Program-made: the position numbers and the translations under genes
Assembly (NCBI RefSeq): GCF_020382885.2
Contig: NC_058493.1
Coordinates: 24,159,999 to 24,223,998 of the forward strand
Direction: 5' to 3'
DNA length: 64,000 nucleotides
Source of the DNA: Scatophagus argus
Taxonomy: Eukaryota; Chordata; Actinopteri; Scatophagidae
Part shown: positions 12,007 to 23,432 of the stretch, in pieces
How positions within the stretch are numbered: position 1 is the stretch's first letter
Layout of the letters: every line of letters begins with the position of its first letter
Notes under the pieces: model-generated
Seen by the model: only the letters and a program-made list of their open reading frames with translations
Databases searched by the model: none
What the model was told of the DNA's origin: nothing

Positions 12007-12675
12007 ATACTGTATGTGTTCAAATCCACAAGCCACAAGTTAATCTCACGTCTAACACTCTCTGAAGGCGGATGTGAGCCATTTGTCGAGGCACGATTGT
12101 GAAACTGCACCTCTTCGCGTTGAGGTTCTCGGACATTCCCAGTAAATAAGTTGCCAGTTTCTCGTCCCTCTGAGGTTTGCAAGATGGTATATCTTTTGAC
12201 TTTTTGCGCATTTTAAAGAAGAATGGCTGACATGAATAAGCTGAATGTGGTGGTGTTTGACTTGTACTTATTCTGTAAGGGTAATCTAGGCAGCTGTGAT
12301 GTTGTCATTAAAGTCAGTGGGTTTTAGTACCAGCAGACTGCATACAGTACATATAGTTTTATCAGACATTGGTTGTGACAAGTGCATTTGTTCTCTCTCT
12401 CTGAGAGTAGTAATGTTATCTCAGTAGTAAGCAAAGCCCAGTGAAAAATCATATATACTAAAGTGTATAAAAAGCCAGAAAAGTAATGTTTGCTATCAAC
12501 ATATTGGAAAGTGCTTGGCTCTTGTATTTTGCAGGACTGTATTTGTTTCATGGTGAAGAGTATATTTATTGGCCAGCAGTTGTCTCAATTGGTGCCTAGT
12601 TGAACATTCTTCTGTGAAAACACAGAGACACTTGCTCGTTTGTCTTTTTCCTGACCCACCTACTGTCACACAAAA

Positions 12676-12712
12676 CCCCCTCCCTCCCCTCCCCTCCCCT
12701 CCCCTCCCCCCC
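12676..12712 (+). repeat. C-run tract (CCCCT)n
   Basis: Seven C runs separated by single T residues, mostly in a CCCCT pattern. The minus strand is G-quadruplex-prone; the sense RNA would carry poly(C)-protein type sites. Confidence 0.9.
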
Positions 12713-12920
12713 AAAAAGAAAAAAAAAAGAGTACCAGTTCTGGTGCTTGCAAAGGATGTTTACAATGTCTTCATTTTCTTTCTGTGTGAGAAAATTCAGA
12801 ACTCTTCGCCCTCCCCCCCTTTTCTTCCGCCCTTCAGGAGTTTGTGTAAAGTGTACATTACCATGGTTCTTTTTTATACAATACTCTGTAACTTGCCTTT
12901 GTAAATTTGGGCTGGAAAAA

Positions 12921-12926
12921 AATAAA
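12921..12926 (+). terminator. znf609: znf609 poly(A) signal
   Basis: AATAAA, followed about 20 nt later by T/G-rich sequence. It is the first strong signal after the long 3' UTR. Confidence 0.75.
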
Positions 12927-12945
12927 TCTTTTTATGAGACAATCT

Positions 12946-14750
12946 GTTCTGGGAACTGCTCAATGGCTTCTGCTCTGTCGACGCTGTGGCATGAAGATAA
13001 TAATACTGAGAAATTATCCTAACCTCAACCCTTCAACAAGTATGTCAATCAGAATCCGTCAACCTTGAAAGTCAAGAAACAAAGTCATCACGGAGCAGTA
13101 AATTTATTTCACTTATTAGTAACTTTGGCCATCTGACCTCTGGTGAATGCAGGAGGTGCCTGTCTTAACATTGGTTTTTAGGTAATATTCTTACCCGGAG
13201 AGGGTGAACGGTGAGCTGGAAACAGAAGCTGCACTGTGGCACTCGGCCACAGGAGAGCAGTGTGTGAAGAGGCCACAGTCTCAGAGAGATCAAATGTGAG
13301 CAGCTTTGGTTCGACGCTGTATGCACGCCAGTTAGGACAACATGCATGCTGTCGCTGCCGTTAAGGAAACACTTGTGGGTCTTTTTTTGGAATTGAGAGA
13401 CGTTTTCTAAGCTCTCGGGTTGCGGCATTTATGCGGTGCTTAAATGAAAAGAGCGTTGACAGAAAGCAGGAGAGGCAACACTTTGGAAACTCGTCTCTTT
13501 CGGTTCCCGCCTCCTCAGAAAGACGTGCTTTGCTTATTGTCACTCCGCTGTGCAGAATGATGCGTGTGCTGAGTCACATTCATCTGCTGAAGGACGATTG
13601 TGTGTATTCCTGGAGAAACTGATTATTGGTCTGATATCCAGCATTTTTCTGATTATCAGTATCTGTGGGGGGAGGGGGAGTTCAGTTGCCAGTAAAGTAA
13701 ATTAAATCTAACGCGTGATACTTGATGCAGCATCCTGTCTCTACAGTCGCACCTCAGTGGTCTCAGAGTCCCGCCCACAACACAGTCTGATTGGCTACAT
13801 GTCATGAGTAACAGCCTATCAACACTGAATCTAAATATGCACAGGAACTCAGAAGTAAAGTAAATCAGATAAATGTAGAGGAGTAAAGACTGCAGTATCC
13901 AGATGGAGTTCTTAAGTAGCAGAAACTTCACAGTAAAAATACTTCAAAATTGTACTTCATTAATTATATGTCAACATATGGAAGATTGGAAGATTTCTTA
14001 CTGCAAATGTCTATCAATTTCAGATAATCAATATCGGATCAGTTCCCGCCTTTCAGGTGTGGATTTTTCTGCTTCTCTAAACATACTTAGATTCAGTTCT
14101 TCTTTTGAGGTCTAACAAACATGTTGAGTGCATTTCATTCCTAAGCGTTTTAAACCCAGCACTGTGTGTTTACCTGCTTACAGTTGTCATCTTCTTCACT
14201 GACTTCACTGCAGCATGTCTTGGCACCTCACCGCCACCTGCTGGCCAGAGGAATAGTGCGGTACCGTTGTGATAGACAAACGGCTCCTTGGTTCTACTCG
14301 AGGTCAAAAACCCTACAGGGAACATTTAAATCTGAGAATTGAACAGGATTTTTGGGCCTGTTGTCATTTGTGGATTCTGAATTATTAATTGAGGGAATTC
14401 TAGGTGTAAACAATCAGAAGTGGTTCGTGTATGTGTGTGTATTCAAAGCAGAGCGAGCTTCAAAATTTGGACTGTTGATCAGACAAATTGTTAAAGTCAG
14501 GCTCTGGGATTTTTTTCCGCCTGTACATCACTTAACCGACTGTTCGAACTTTATCTACGTGTGCTGCAGCACTCACTGCTGCCAGTCAGTTATTTTTAAC
14601 TGCCCCTAATGCTCCTGACTTGAGCGTACGATCCGTGCATTAGCATAATGCAACACCAGTGACGGCGAGTGATTACGCTGGGGATGATTTTGTTGAGTCT
14701 AAATGTGAAATCTGATTATCCTCCATGCTTGCAGCTCTGCAGAGGGAGGA
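12946..14750. other. Intergenic region znf609 - gramd2a
   Basis: No gene is recognised. About 13690-13960 shares the 'acttaagtac/aagtaaaagta' character of the dispersed repeat seen again at 15.65-16.31 kb and 42.6 kb. The motif gccacctgctggcc at 14234-14247 is a typical repeat-associated word. Confidence 0.6.
13690..13960 (-). repeat. Probable copy of the 'acttaagtac' dispersed repeat
   Basis: The segment contains 'agtaaagtaaatcagataaatg', 'gagtaaagactgcagtatcc', 'cttaagtagcag' and 'gtaaaaatacttcaaaattg'. From memory these words belong to an abundant percomorph interspersed repeat. The copy is diverged. Confidence 0.4.
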
Positions 14751-14751
14751 G

Positions 14752-14755
<4 letters not shown>

Positions 14756-14788
<33 letters not shown>
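14756..14788 (+). repeat. (GA)n microsatellite
   Basis: About 16 GA units, 190 bp upstream of the candidate ATG at 14979. This is a common 5' UTR or promoter-type repeat. Confidence 0.95.
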
Positions 14789-14791
<3 letters not shown>

Positions 14792-14978
14792 GGGTTGGCT
14801 GCAGGAGAGATTCAGATGGAAAGGAGGGGTTAAGATAACAATGTGCTGAGCCAATGGCTTTTCCACAGAGCAGCTGGCTGGCATCAGGACAGGACAGGCC
14901 GCTCGGAGGAAGGATACCTTGAGGACGGCTCTCCTCCGCTCGCTGTAGGACACTGAGGGTGACTTCCAGGAGGTGTTC

Positions 14979-15118
14979 ATGGGATGCACTATCTACGCAG
15001 CCAGCCCTAAGGCCCTGCCCGCCGACGAGGCCCCAGGCCAGGACAGATACTACCAGCTCCCCCATTACCGCCACCCTCATGGTAACTGCAGTCAGAGGAT
15101 AGCAGCCAGCAGAGCCAG
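14979..15118 (+). CDS. Candidate alternative first coding exon of gramd2a
   Basis: The open frame starts ATG GGA TGC (Met-Gly-Cys) at 14979, after an in-frame TAG at 14946-14948. It reads 46 codons and ends GCCAG|gttagt, a plausible donor, in phase 2. The exon at 22359 starts with the base that completes the codon and is then open (R-A-R-S) into Met 22369, so the two join in frame. The product would add about 50 residues with an N-terminal MGC, a pattern compatible with myristoylation and palmitoylation. This is inference only; the segment matches nothing I recognise. Confidence 0.35.
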
Positions 15119-15654
15119 GTTAGTCACGAGTTACGCTGACCAGGTGAATCCAGGTAAAAAGCAACTGATGCTTAGTTAATAGGGCCTATAGGTGCATCTG
15201 AACCAATCACAGAGGAGGAGATGCAGATTGATGGATGTGTCAGAGAGGGGTGTTCATACTGGGACAAAAGGCATGTGGACCGAGAAGCAGAAGGCGTCCC
15301 TCAGGTTTTCTTTACGTTGAGTGTATGTATCTGTGTAATGAGTAAAAATTTAACTAAAAAAAAATAAGACAGGAGATTTGTTTTTACTCTGAAGTGACAA
15401 ACACTGACTTTTTTTTTGTTTGTTTGTTTGTTTGTTTTTTACAGCAGCAGTTAGGACATCCAGATTGAGTTTGCAGTTTAATTTACATGCATATTGAAGG
15501 GGGGGGATAAAATAAATGCTTTGAAAAATGAGTGAAAAGTGAAGGGATTAAGTCACCGCTTCCACATCTGTCATCTTCAGCGTTACGCGAGTGCTTTTTG
15601 CACTTAGCAACACCTGTAGTTTGTTCAGGTGATTCAGACGTGACTGGTGGACTT

Positions 15655-15850
15655 TGTTTGGTGGATGTGACTAAGTACAATTCTGAGGTACTTTTACTTT
15701 GAGTATTTCCACTTAGTCATACGTAATACTAGATTTTACAAACATGGTGTTTGATTTGTTGATTCGGTTTTCTGTCAATGTAATGTTTTCTATACATGAC
15801 TATTCGTAAGTATTAAAGTATTCCTTTTTTTACTTCATTTTTCTATCAAC
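15655..15850 (+). repeat. 'acttaagtac' dispersed repeat, forward copy
   Basis: The segment reads 'actaagtacaattctgagg', then 'tacttttactttgagtattt'. These match from memory a very common percomorph repeat. The partner copy 20 bp downstream is inverted. Confidence 0.6.
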
Positions 15851-15871
15851 AGAATTCCTCTTATAGCCAGA

Positions 15872-16312
15872 GGTGAGAGAAGTGTTCAGATATACTGTGA
15901 ATTGATGGAGTAAAGTGGAGTTAATGTAGGAGTAAATTCAAGTAGAATCGCTACATTTGGATATTACTTAAGTAGACATATAAATATAGTATATATGATG
16001 TACTTAAAATACCAAAAGAAGTAGTGCTTGTTATGCATAGTAAGAGGGTCTCATATCCACATCATGTGGAATAATATCAGGGATGCATTAATGTGGAAGC
16101 ATCACTAATGTTGCAGCTGTGGTGATGACAAGCACACACAATTGTATTAATAATATGTTGGGGGGGAATACTAACTAAAGTTAAAAAGTACTACACTGGC
16201 TTCCAACATGTAGCGCATAAAGTAGCATAAAATGGAAATACTCAAGTACAAGTACCTCAAAAATGCACTGAATTACACTACTTGAGTAAATGCACTTACA
16301 CGCCACCGCTGT
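15872..16312 (-). repeat. 'acttaagtac' dispersed repeat, inverted copy
   Basis: The segment begins 'gaagtgttcagatatactg', contains 'atattacttaagtaga' and 'gtagcataaaatggaaata', and ends 'ctcaagtacaagtacctcaa ... acttgagtaaatgcactta'. It is the reverse orientation of the neighbouring copy, and its length is near complete. Confidence 0.7.
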
Positions 16313-16489
16313 CAGTAGGCACATCTCATTATGATAAATTTACCAATCATTAACACCATAACAAAGTAACCAGAAGTTGATTTTTATGCACTCACAGATA
16401 AATAAATTACCTGATCACAGACTGTAAAAGCGGCCCGATAAAAACAGGAGCACACACACACCGCAGTAAAACAAGTCAAACTACAGAAG

Positions 16490-16960
16490 CCCCTTGAAGA
16501 CATTTCTCTGCTAGTTCTGCAGATGCGGTTACGTGGGCAGTCGTTGGGTTATTCTGGGCGTCTGTGCGGAGAAAGTAGCCCAGTCTAATCCCCCGGGCAG
16601 CGTGTAAACAGCCCACACTGGGTTATAGGTAAGCTCAACCCACCTCACTCAGGACACGCTCGTGAGGAGGTTACAGCTTCGTCACCTCGGCTCTCTGCTT
16701 TAAGCTGCTTTAGCTTCAATCGCTTATGCCAAACGGGACTCTTTTTTATTTTTACATTTTTTGCCACCTTTTCCGTGGATAAAAACACGGAAATGATTTC
16801 GCAGAGAAATGCAGCACAGACCTGAGGGGTTTTAAGGAGCCACAAAGCGACAAGACGGCGGAAAAAAGTCGCCACAGTTGGAGAGCCACAGGTAGGAGCC
16901 GTTTGAACGACGTCAAGGTAGCGAGCGGAAGAGTAAGGCTTCCTGTCAAGATTTCGAAAT
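16490..16960 (+). promoter_or_regulatory. Promoter-like block with candidate non-coding first exon
   Basis: This block is richer in G+C and CpG than its surroundings. It contains AAGACGGCGG at 16850-16859, similar to the YY1-type AAGATGGCGG initiator-associated motif, and ends with a fair donor GCCACAG|gtagga after 16891. An exon ending there would splice to the 22359 acceptor as 5' UTR. The start of transcription cannot be placed from sequence. Confidence 0.35.
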
Positions 16961-18124
16961 AAAAGCACGTGCGATGATTTCTGGACATTAATGCTTAAAG
17001 TATCACAATAGGCCTCCAGTATTGTTTCGTATGGGCTTGTTTTGTTGTCTAGTAATGGATAAAACACACAAATGTTAACATGATTTGACCCAATGTGAGT
17101 TCATATTGAAGTCCATAAACATAGAGAGTAGTGTCGAATAAGTGCTGATAATGAATTTTATTTGAATGGAATGGTGTGAGTTCTCCTATTGGTCAATTTT
17201 ATATGATCAGAATTATGAATTAACATAAATAGCTTTTATTTTGCCTCTCATACTCTGCTGCTTTGTAGTGGATCATTTGCCGCTTTTATTTTGAAGAAGT
17301 GTTTCTTTTCCGCATCTCAACCTGCCTCCTTTTGTCAAACTTGTCGCTTGTTTCTGCTTTTGACAGTGAAAGGCTGTATTTATAGATGCTCATAACTTTC
17401 AGGGGGAAAATTTATAGATAGGCATGTTTAAAGTAGGAACACAACGTCGTAAATGTGAGTACAACGTGTTGATCTTCACACACAGTGTAGCTCACAATAA
17501 TCTGAGCGTTGTAGTGCTGTGGGGCTCCTTTACAACAGAATTCTAATATATTTTAAAGCGGGCAAATGCTTTTAGGCGTGGCGTCTTAATGAGGCAGCAC
17601 TTAACAAAACTATTTTCCTTCTGCTTGAACTTCATGAAATCCCCTTTGGATTCCACAGCAAATAGTAATTATTGTGCTCTAAATACTCTTCAGCAGGAAG
17701 AACATCAGGAGCCTTTTGCCGGTTTAAAGACTCATTTCTGTCATCAAAGGTTCTTTTGAGGTGTTTGCACAATAGAGAGGTTATTTCAGGAGGTCTCTGG
17801 AGCAGCGCAGAGTCCAAAGACTGTGCTTTTGTTGCACTTTCATTGAGACTGTCTGTGCCTGGAAAAGGCCAAAGGACCAAAACAAAGATAATGTACAAGA
17901 GTAAAGACAATCCAGGGACACTTGGCACTTGGGGGGAGGGGGGTGCAAAGTGCAAAGTGTCTTAGACGTAGTCATCCTTTTGAATGTGTCTCTGAGAGTT
18001 TCTGACCCACCTTCAGCTTTTCGGACGAATGAAACCTTTCCTTCGAGACAGCCACTGTAAACAAAGCTCCTCTCCTGAAGGTGTACAAATCCTGGAAAAG
18101 CCGTTGACTGCTAGTGACCTTCTC

Positions 18125-18800
18125 CGTCGCTCAGGGCTTGTTTACACCTGGCATTGAGACGCATCTTGGTTGATGTGATCACAAGTGGGCAGCTGAGGTA
18201 CATCAGTTCACATGTGGCGTTAGAATCAGTCCTCACGTGCTTTTCCAGGGACCACTTGAGACCGGATGTCACTTCTATGCACAAATAAAAACGTACGTTG
18301 GTTACGGGATGAACGGTTTGCAGGACTTCTGTGTCACCTATGCCTCTATTGGTTTGCTGTGTTTCTATACTTCTTTGGCACACATGGGATAGCCGACAGA
18401 CAAATACCGCAATGTTGTGACAAACTGACCTTTTTTTTTCATTTTACAAGCAAAGAAGTTTGGGTTTTCCCCCCTCCATCAACAACTCCCAAAATTATAC
18501 ACTTTTTTAAGGGAGCCTGGGGATATTGTGGTTATCAGTTCAGTGGTGAAATCAGCTGCCACAGACTGTGTGTTCACAAACATCTGCCGCTCACCTTGGC
18601 AGGTAAGGGAGCCCAAACACACGCTTGGGAAATCAGACGGCACGTTTCCTGTGTACTTACAGAGGACATCAGCCCTTCAGTGTGGTCCAGGACACATTCA
18701 CGTGCACTCAGACCACCTCCGAGTGTGATTGGATCTCACTTTTTTTTTCCACACCTGTACGTGAGCCTGAGGTGTGGTAATGTGAGTGGAGACGTGGAGT
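18125..18800 (+). repeat. Probable teleost interspersed repeat
   Basis: It begins 'cttgtttacacctggcatt' with 'gtgatcacaagtggg', and later has 'gtccaggacacattcacgtg' and 'cactcagaccacctccgagt'. From memory these words occur together in a dispersed fish element. The open frame 18266-18898 runs through it and is not considered a gene. Confidence 0.45.
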
Positions 18801-21800
18801 GTGTTTTGTGTGATAACTTCACTGGAGTGTACTGTCTGTGTACAGGAAGTGCGAGATGGCATCACACTTGTGACAGATACAGACCAGCTAAGCCTTAAAA
18901 ACTAGAAGAGAAATGATTAGGGTGTTATTATTGTTGTGCGCAACAAACAAGAGGGAGACGAGGGACTGGAGGGTGAGAGGGTGCAGTGAGTTCTCAGCGA
19001 CAGTCCCAGTGGTTAGCAACCTTAATAAGATTACAGTCTATTGGATTGGAGGACGTCTTGTGACTGCACAAATTGTTTGTCTCCTGAGACGGAAAAAGAC
19101 ATGGAGGAGGACAGAGCAGAAGAGGGGAGGGAAGTTCGAAGGCAGTTCACTTGTAGATTAACATGTAAAAGAAAATAACAAGTCTTTGTTTAATTGTTAC
19201 AGTCACAGAGCTACCATGGCGGGTCATGCGTATTGTCTTGGGAATAATTCAGCATTGCTATAAGGGAAATATAAAACCTGTGCTTCCACTTCACTGCACT
19301 TCTCCTGCTACACAGGCTCTTTGTTGCAGCTTGCGTCCTGTTCGAGACGCTGGCGTTAGTCGACACGGTGGTGTAGTGAACTGCTCCTTTATACCCTAAA
19401 ACCCTGCACATTAACAAACACCGTGGCCATCCAAGGGTGCATTGCCACTGGGCGGAGAGGGTGACTGCCCCACGACCCCAGAACCCCAAGGGTCTTTAAA
19501 AACCCCAGGTGCAGTGTCTGGCAATTTGATTGTGGTAATGTCATCAATTGCAACTTTGCGTAGGAATATGCACCATGAAATTACTAAGCGACTGACGGAT
19601 CTTCCTGTTAACTCACCCATGTACCAAGGCTGGACGCACTTGCAAATGAATGCACTGCAGTCTGATGTAATTTCTATTGTAGTGCTCAAGCTGTGTGAAA
19701 CATCGTTTTCCGGCCTGGTTTTCTTAATGTTTATATCGATTTAACTTACTTTCCTCTGTTTTCCATCCAGTCATTTACACATTCCCATCGCATGGGGACG
19801 CTGAGGGTTAGATATTGTAGAAAGTAAGACTTTAAAGACTGGGCGAAGAAAGAAATTGGAACTGTTTCACAGAATCATTTGGTACTGATGTTCGTGTCTG
19901 GCAAAAGGGTTGGACGTAATTATATTTACACTCAGAGAACCATGGTTTCATTTGTAACTTTCTGATCAAATTACCAAATGGAAAGCAATGCTTTGTGCTC
20001 AACAGTTTGCTTGCTGAATGCTGTGGTATCAAAAAGGTTCCACCTGCAAACGATGTTGTACATTAATACATTACTTTGTACATTAATACTACAATGGAGA
20101 CTCCATTTTTTGATGTATTTTTGCGGCAGTGTGGCAATAAGCATAATGGACGAGCATTTAAGTCTATGTTTACCTTAGAAACTTGTCATTCTGGTATATC
20201 CTGTCTCTGTCTTGGTCTCCTGTGCATACATTAATATAGTGATGTTGCTGAACCACAGGAGGGAACATTTCTTATTCATTTTTGATAATTTGTTTGATCC
20301 CAATCCCTGCAAACCCTGAGACTAAACTGGACTGAGGACTGAAACGTGTGCAGTTTCTCCTCTCGCAGTCCTATAATGAGAACGTTCCTCCCAGGACTGT
20401 TTGTGTCAGAGACCATGTGATCAAGTCTAATATGTGTTTCACATGCTTTTTAGACTGAAAGCAAACATTTTTTTGAATAGAGTAACTAGAGAACCATGCA
20501 GAGTCTGTTTGCTGAGCTGCCAGACCAGGACACAGTGTGGTATCAAAAAAGTCCCAGCTGTCAGGTAAAAGGTCACAAAGAGTTGTTTTTTTCCTCTCCC
20601 TGTTACCGTATTTTTAGTTTAGGTCAACTGTCTACTGTGTCATGCCAGTCTCACATATCTCACGTGGAAGCAAACCAAAGGATTTCTGGAAGAGGTGAAC
20701 GAGTCTCAAAACTCATAGTACACTTTTGTACATTGGCAGCACTTGTGTAAAAATATGGGATTTGCAGTTGTTGGTGTGAGCCAAAGCTCGCTGTGTCTGA
20801 CAGAGATGTGAGTGAAAAGACGTCGAGGCGAGACAAAGTTAAACCACATGTAGATGACCAAGATATTTGGTTGTGAAGGGTGACATTTGACCATTTTTAG
20901 GTAATTCTTAAGTTAAAGTTGTGTGCAAGCTGTACACAACCACAGACCACAGTTTAAGACCACACTACTATGATCAGATACCCCCCCCCCCCACCTCCTT
21001 AACCTCTGAACCCTGGACAGGCCTCAGGTGACAAGATCCAACAAACCCTTCCGTTATCTCTTACAATAGGCCTCCCACCTGCCGCTCAGCCTTCAGACAA
21101 CACAGTCAGTCAGATGTGAAACCTTTAGGTTCAGGAAGGCCATGTTGTTTGAACAGGTCCACGGGCGACCTGAACCTCCTGGCCAATTAGAGATAATACA
21201 CTGGAAACTGCATGTGGGAGCTTATTTCCATCAGCACCTGTAATTATACCAGGCCAGGTGGTGACGACTTCCCCTCTCCCAGAGGAAAATATGACACAGG
21301 GCAGGTAGGTGTTTGTATTTGAGAAAGAAAGGAAGAGGCAGAGAGAGAGATTTAATGAGACACATCTAGTTTCAACCTTTCCAGTACGTGTGTTGTCTGA
21401 CTCTACGAAGCGTTAAGAGGATAATACCTTTTTTTTTTCTTGCTTGGTTATCATTTAGATCAGTGATCCTCCAACCATGGCTCCGTGTTGTTTAAGGGCT
21501 ACCTGAGCTCATCTGATAGGACTGTGGTGTGGGGGGGGGGGGGGTGTGCTGCAGACAAAAACAGGTTATGTAGTCTAGTCGAACGATCAAGATCACTCAT
21601 CTGTTTTTCCATTGCATGCGTGGTCGCGTTGTAGCTCAAGGTTGCAGATTTTTTCCTCCCACAGGAAGCCATTTGTTGCCATCCATCTCAAAATGCAAAA
21701 CAACACGAGCAGCCCTTAAAATGACCTGAGCCACGCAATCCGGCGGCGTGAACGCTGAAACGCTGCAGTGATGCATCAGGCTTTGCCCTACTTGTTGTCA

Positions 21801-22358
21801 GTCACCACCCACAGGAGGAAGTTCAAGTCTCTCAGAAAGCATCACACCTCACCTTATGAAAATGTATGGTCGTATAAGTTTCTCCTTTTGGTGTCCGCAG
21901 TGGTTAATTTCAGGAGACGTTTGGTGCCGTAGAGTTTCAAAGCGTGAAGCGTATTTTAAAAATAAACGTTAGAGTCAGCTTCGAGCAGCACATCAGGTCA
22001 GCCATCTGCACAACCTCTGAGGTGCTGTGTTTCTTCGCAGACATCTGGGCGAGAGCAGCCAACTCATTTCCACAAGAGCGCACAGTTTTATTTTGCTGAG
22101 CAGAGATTTTAAAGTGAACCAGCAGAATCAGGCTTTGAATGTTGCGTCATCACCGTGTTGATTTTGAAGACAGAGTCCACTTGTTTGCCCCATAAACTTT
22201 ATTTTTTTATTGTTATTTTTTTTGGCAGGAGCTCCCTTTGAAGCCAAACCTGGACACCAAAAACAAACTTTTTTTTTTTTTTGTCTTTACAAGTGTCCAT
22301 GAACGTCCAGTGGAGCGGTGCCTGCTGTTAACATAGAGCTGTGTGTTTGTGTACTCAG

Positions 22359-22463
22359 GGCCAGGAGCATGACCGAGCAGCAGGAGCAGAGCGAAGAAAC
22401 AGGCCTGCTCTCTACACAGGACCTGGACCCCTCCAAGGACGACGACACACACGGCCACTTCAG
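22359..22463 (+). CDS. gramd2a: gramd2a exon with start codon (ATG 22369)
   Basis: The acceptor gtactcag| precedes 10 bases and ATG 22369, then MTEQQEQSEETGLLSTQDLD. This resembles the MTALSRSEATEEGG start that I recall for human GRAMD2A. The donor is TTCAG|gcaaat, a GC rather than GT donor. It is the only boundary that gives the required phase 2, because the next exon is open only after one base. A CA repeat begins nine bases into the intron. Confidence 0.8.
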
Positions 22464-23378
22464 GCAAATCTCACACACACACACACACACACACACATAC
22501 AGAGTTCTGCAACACTTGCAGTCTTTCCAGTCTTTCTTTTTCCCTCCCCACACACACACACACACTCACACACTCACACACACACCATCTGTATCCTGTG
22601 CGTGTCATGGGTTACAGCCCTGGGAGATTTATTTTCACAGTGCTTATTCTGTGCTTTTCTTTCAGCTGCATTTGATGTCAAACAATAGTCGAACACGCGC
22701 GCACACGCATGCACACAAAGACACTGCGAACAGAGGTTTACAAAAGATGTTTTGGCTCCTTCCCTCCAGGAGGCCCGGCGAGAAGATGCGCGATGGCGAT
22801 GAGGATATTCATGTGATTTTAATTGCCGTCGTTATACTAATAAAGTGTTTTAATCCAAGTTGGCCAGTGAGTCCAGTGCACAGTGAGTGTGTCTGCAGTT
22901 AGGATGCATTTATGTGTGTGTGTGTGTGTTATATAAGAAGGATTCAAGGCCGGAGCAGTGTAATCCCAGGAATCTGTTCTGGGATTGGATTTGAAGGATG
23001 GTGTTAGCAGCACTCAGCGAACGGGAGGGACTTGAACGCCTTCTGCACATGTCAGTCTTGAACTTGCAGCACTCAGTGAGCAGCATGTGTGTGTTTAGTT
23101 CATAGAAAAGCTTTGAAACGTCCTTCTGTATGTTCTACAGCCACGCTGAGATTGTGCAGCATGTAGTGGGAATTGCATTATTGATCCACTGCACTTAATT
23201 ACTAAGTCATGATTTCCTTTTGGCTGCACTTACTGTTTAGGTATTGCCAAGATAAAAATGATCACACTTTCAGGACCACGTTGTCGAAATATTTGACCAT
23301 AAAACTCTTACATAAAACATAATGATTTCCTTCTGTCTGTAGTTTAAAAACAAGGCTGTGATGAAACTGCAGGTGCTC

Positions 23379-23432
<54 letters not shown>

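Larger units (their letters stand above)
9670..12945 (+). other. znf609: znf609 3' UTR
   Basis: About 3.3 kb of non-coding sequence runs from the stop to a canonical poly(A) signal AATAAA at 12921-12926. Long T runs, a G-quadruplex-like tract (11720-11764), a (CT)n repeat (11971-12001) and a C-rich tract (12676-12712) lie within it. A long 3' UTR is expected for ZNF609. The open frames in it are AT-rich and unconvincing. Confidence 0.75.
15119..22358 (+). other. gramd2a upstream region or first intron
   Basis: This 7.2 kb stretch holds an inverted pair of one dispersed repeat (15655-15850 and 15872-16312), a GC-richer promoter-like block (about 16490-16960), and a likely repeat at 18125-18800. 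It also has a C run at 20981-20991 and a G run at 21532-21545. Open frames up to 210 codons occur, but their composition is not protein-like. I see no other gene. Confidence 0.6.

Noticed and set aside
18266..18898. 210-codon open frame on the plus strand
   Set aside because: It runs through a probable interspersed repeat, is rich in Cys/His/Phe without domain pattern, and has no splice or poly(A) context. Best explained as chance.
22318..22902. 194-codon frame across the gramd2a start exon
   Set aside because: Beyond 22463 it reads His-Thr from CA repeats. The phase of the next exon requires a splice at the GC donor.
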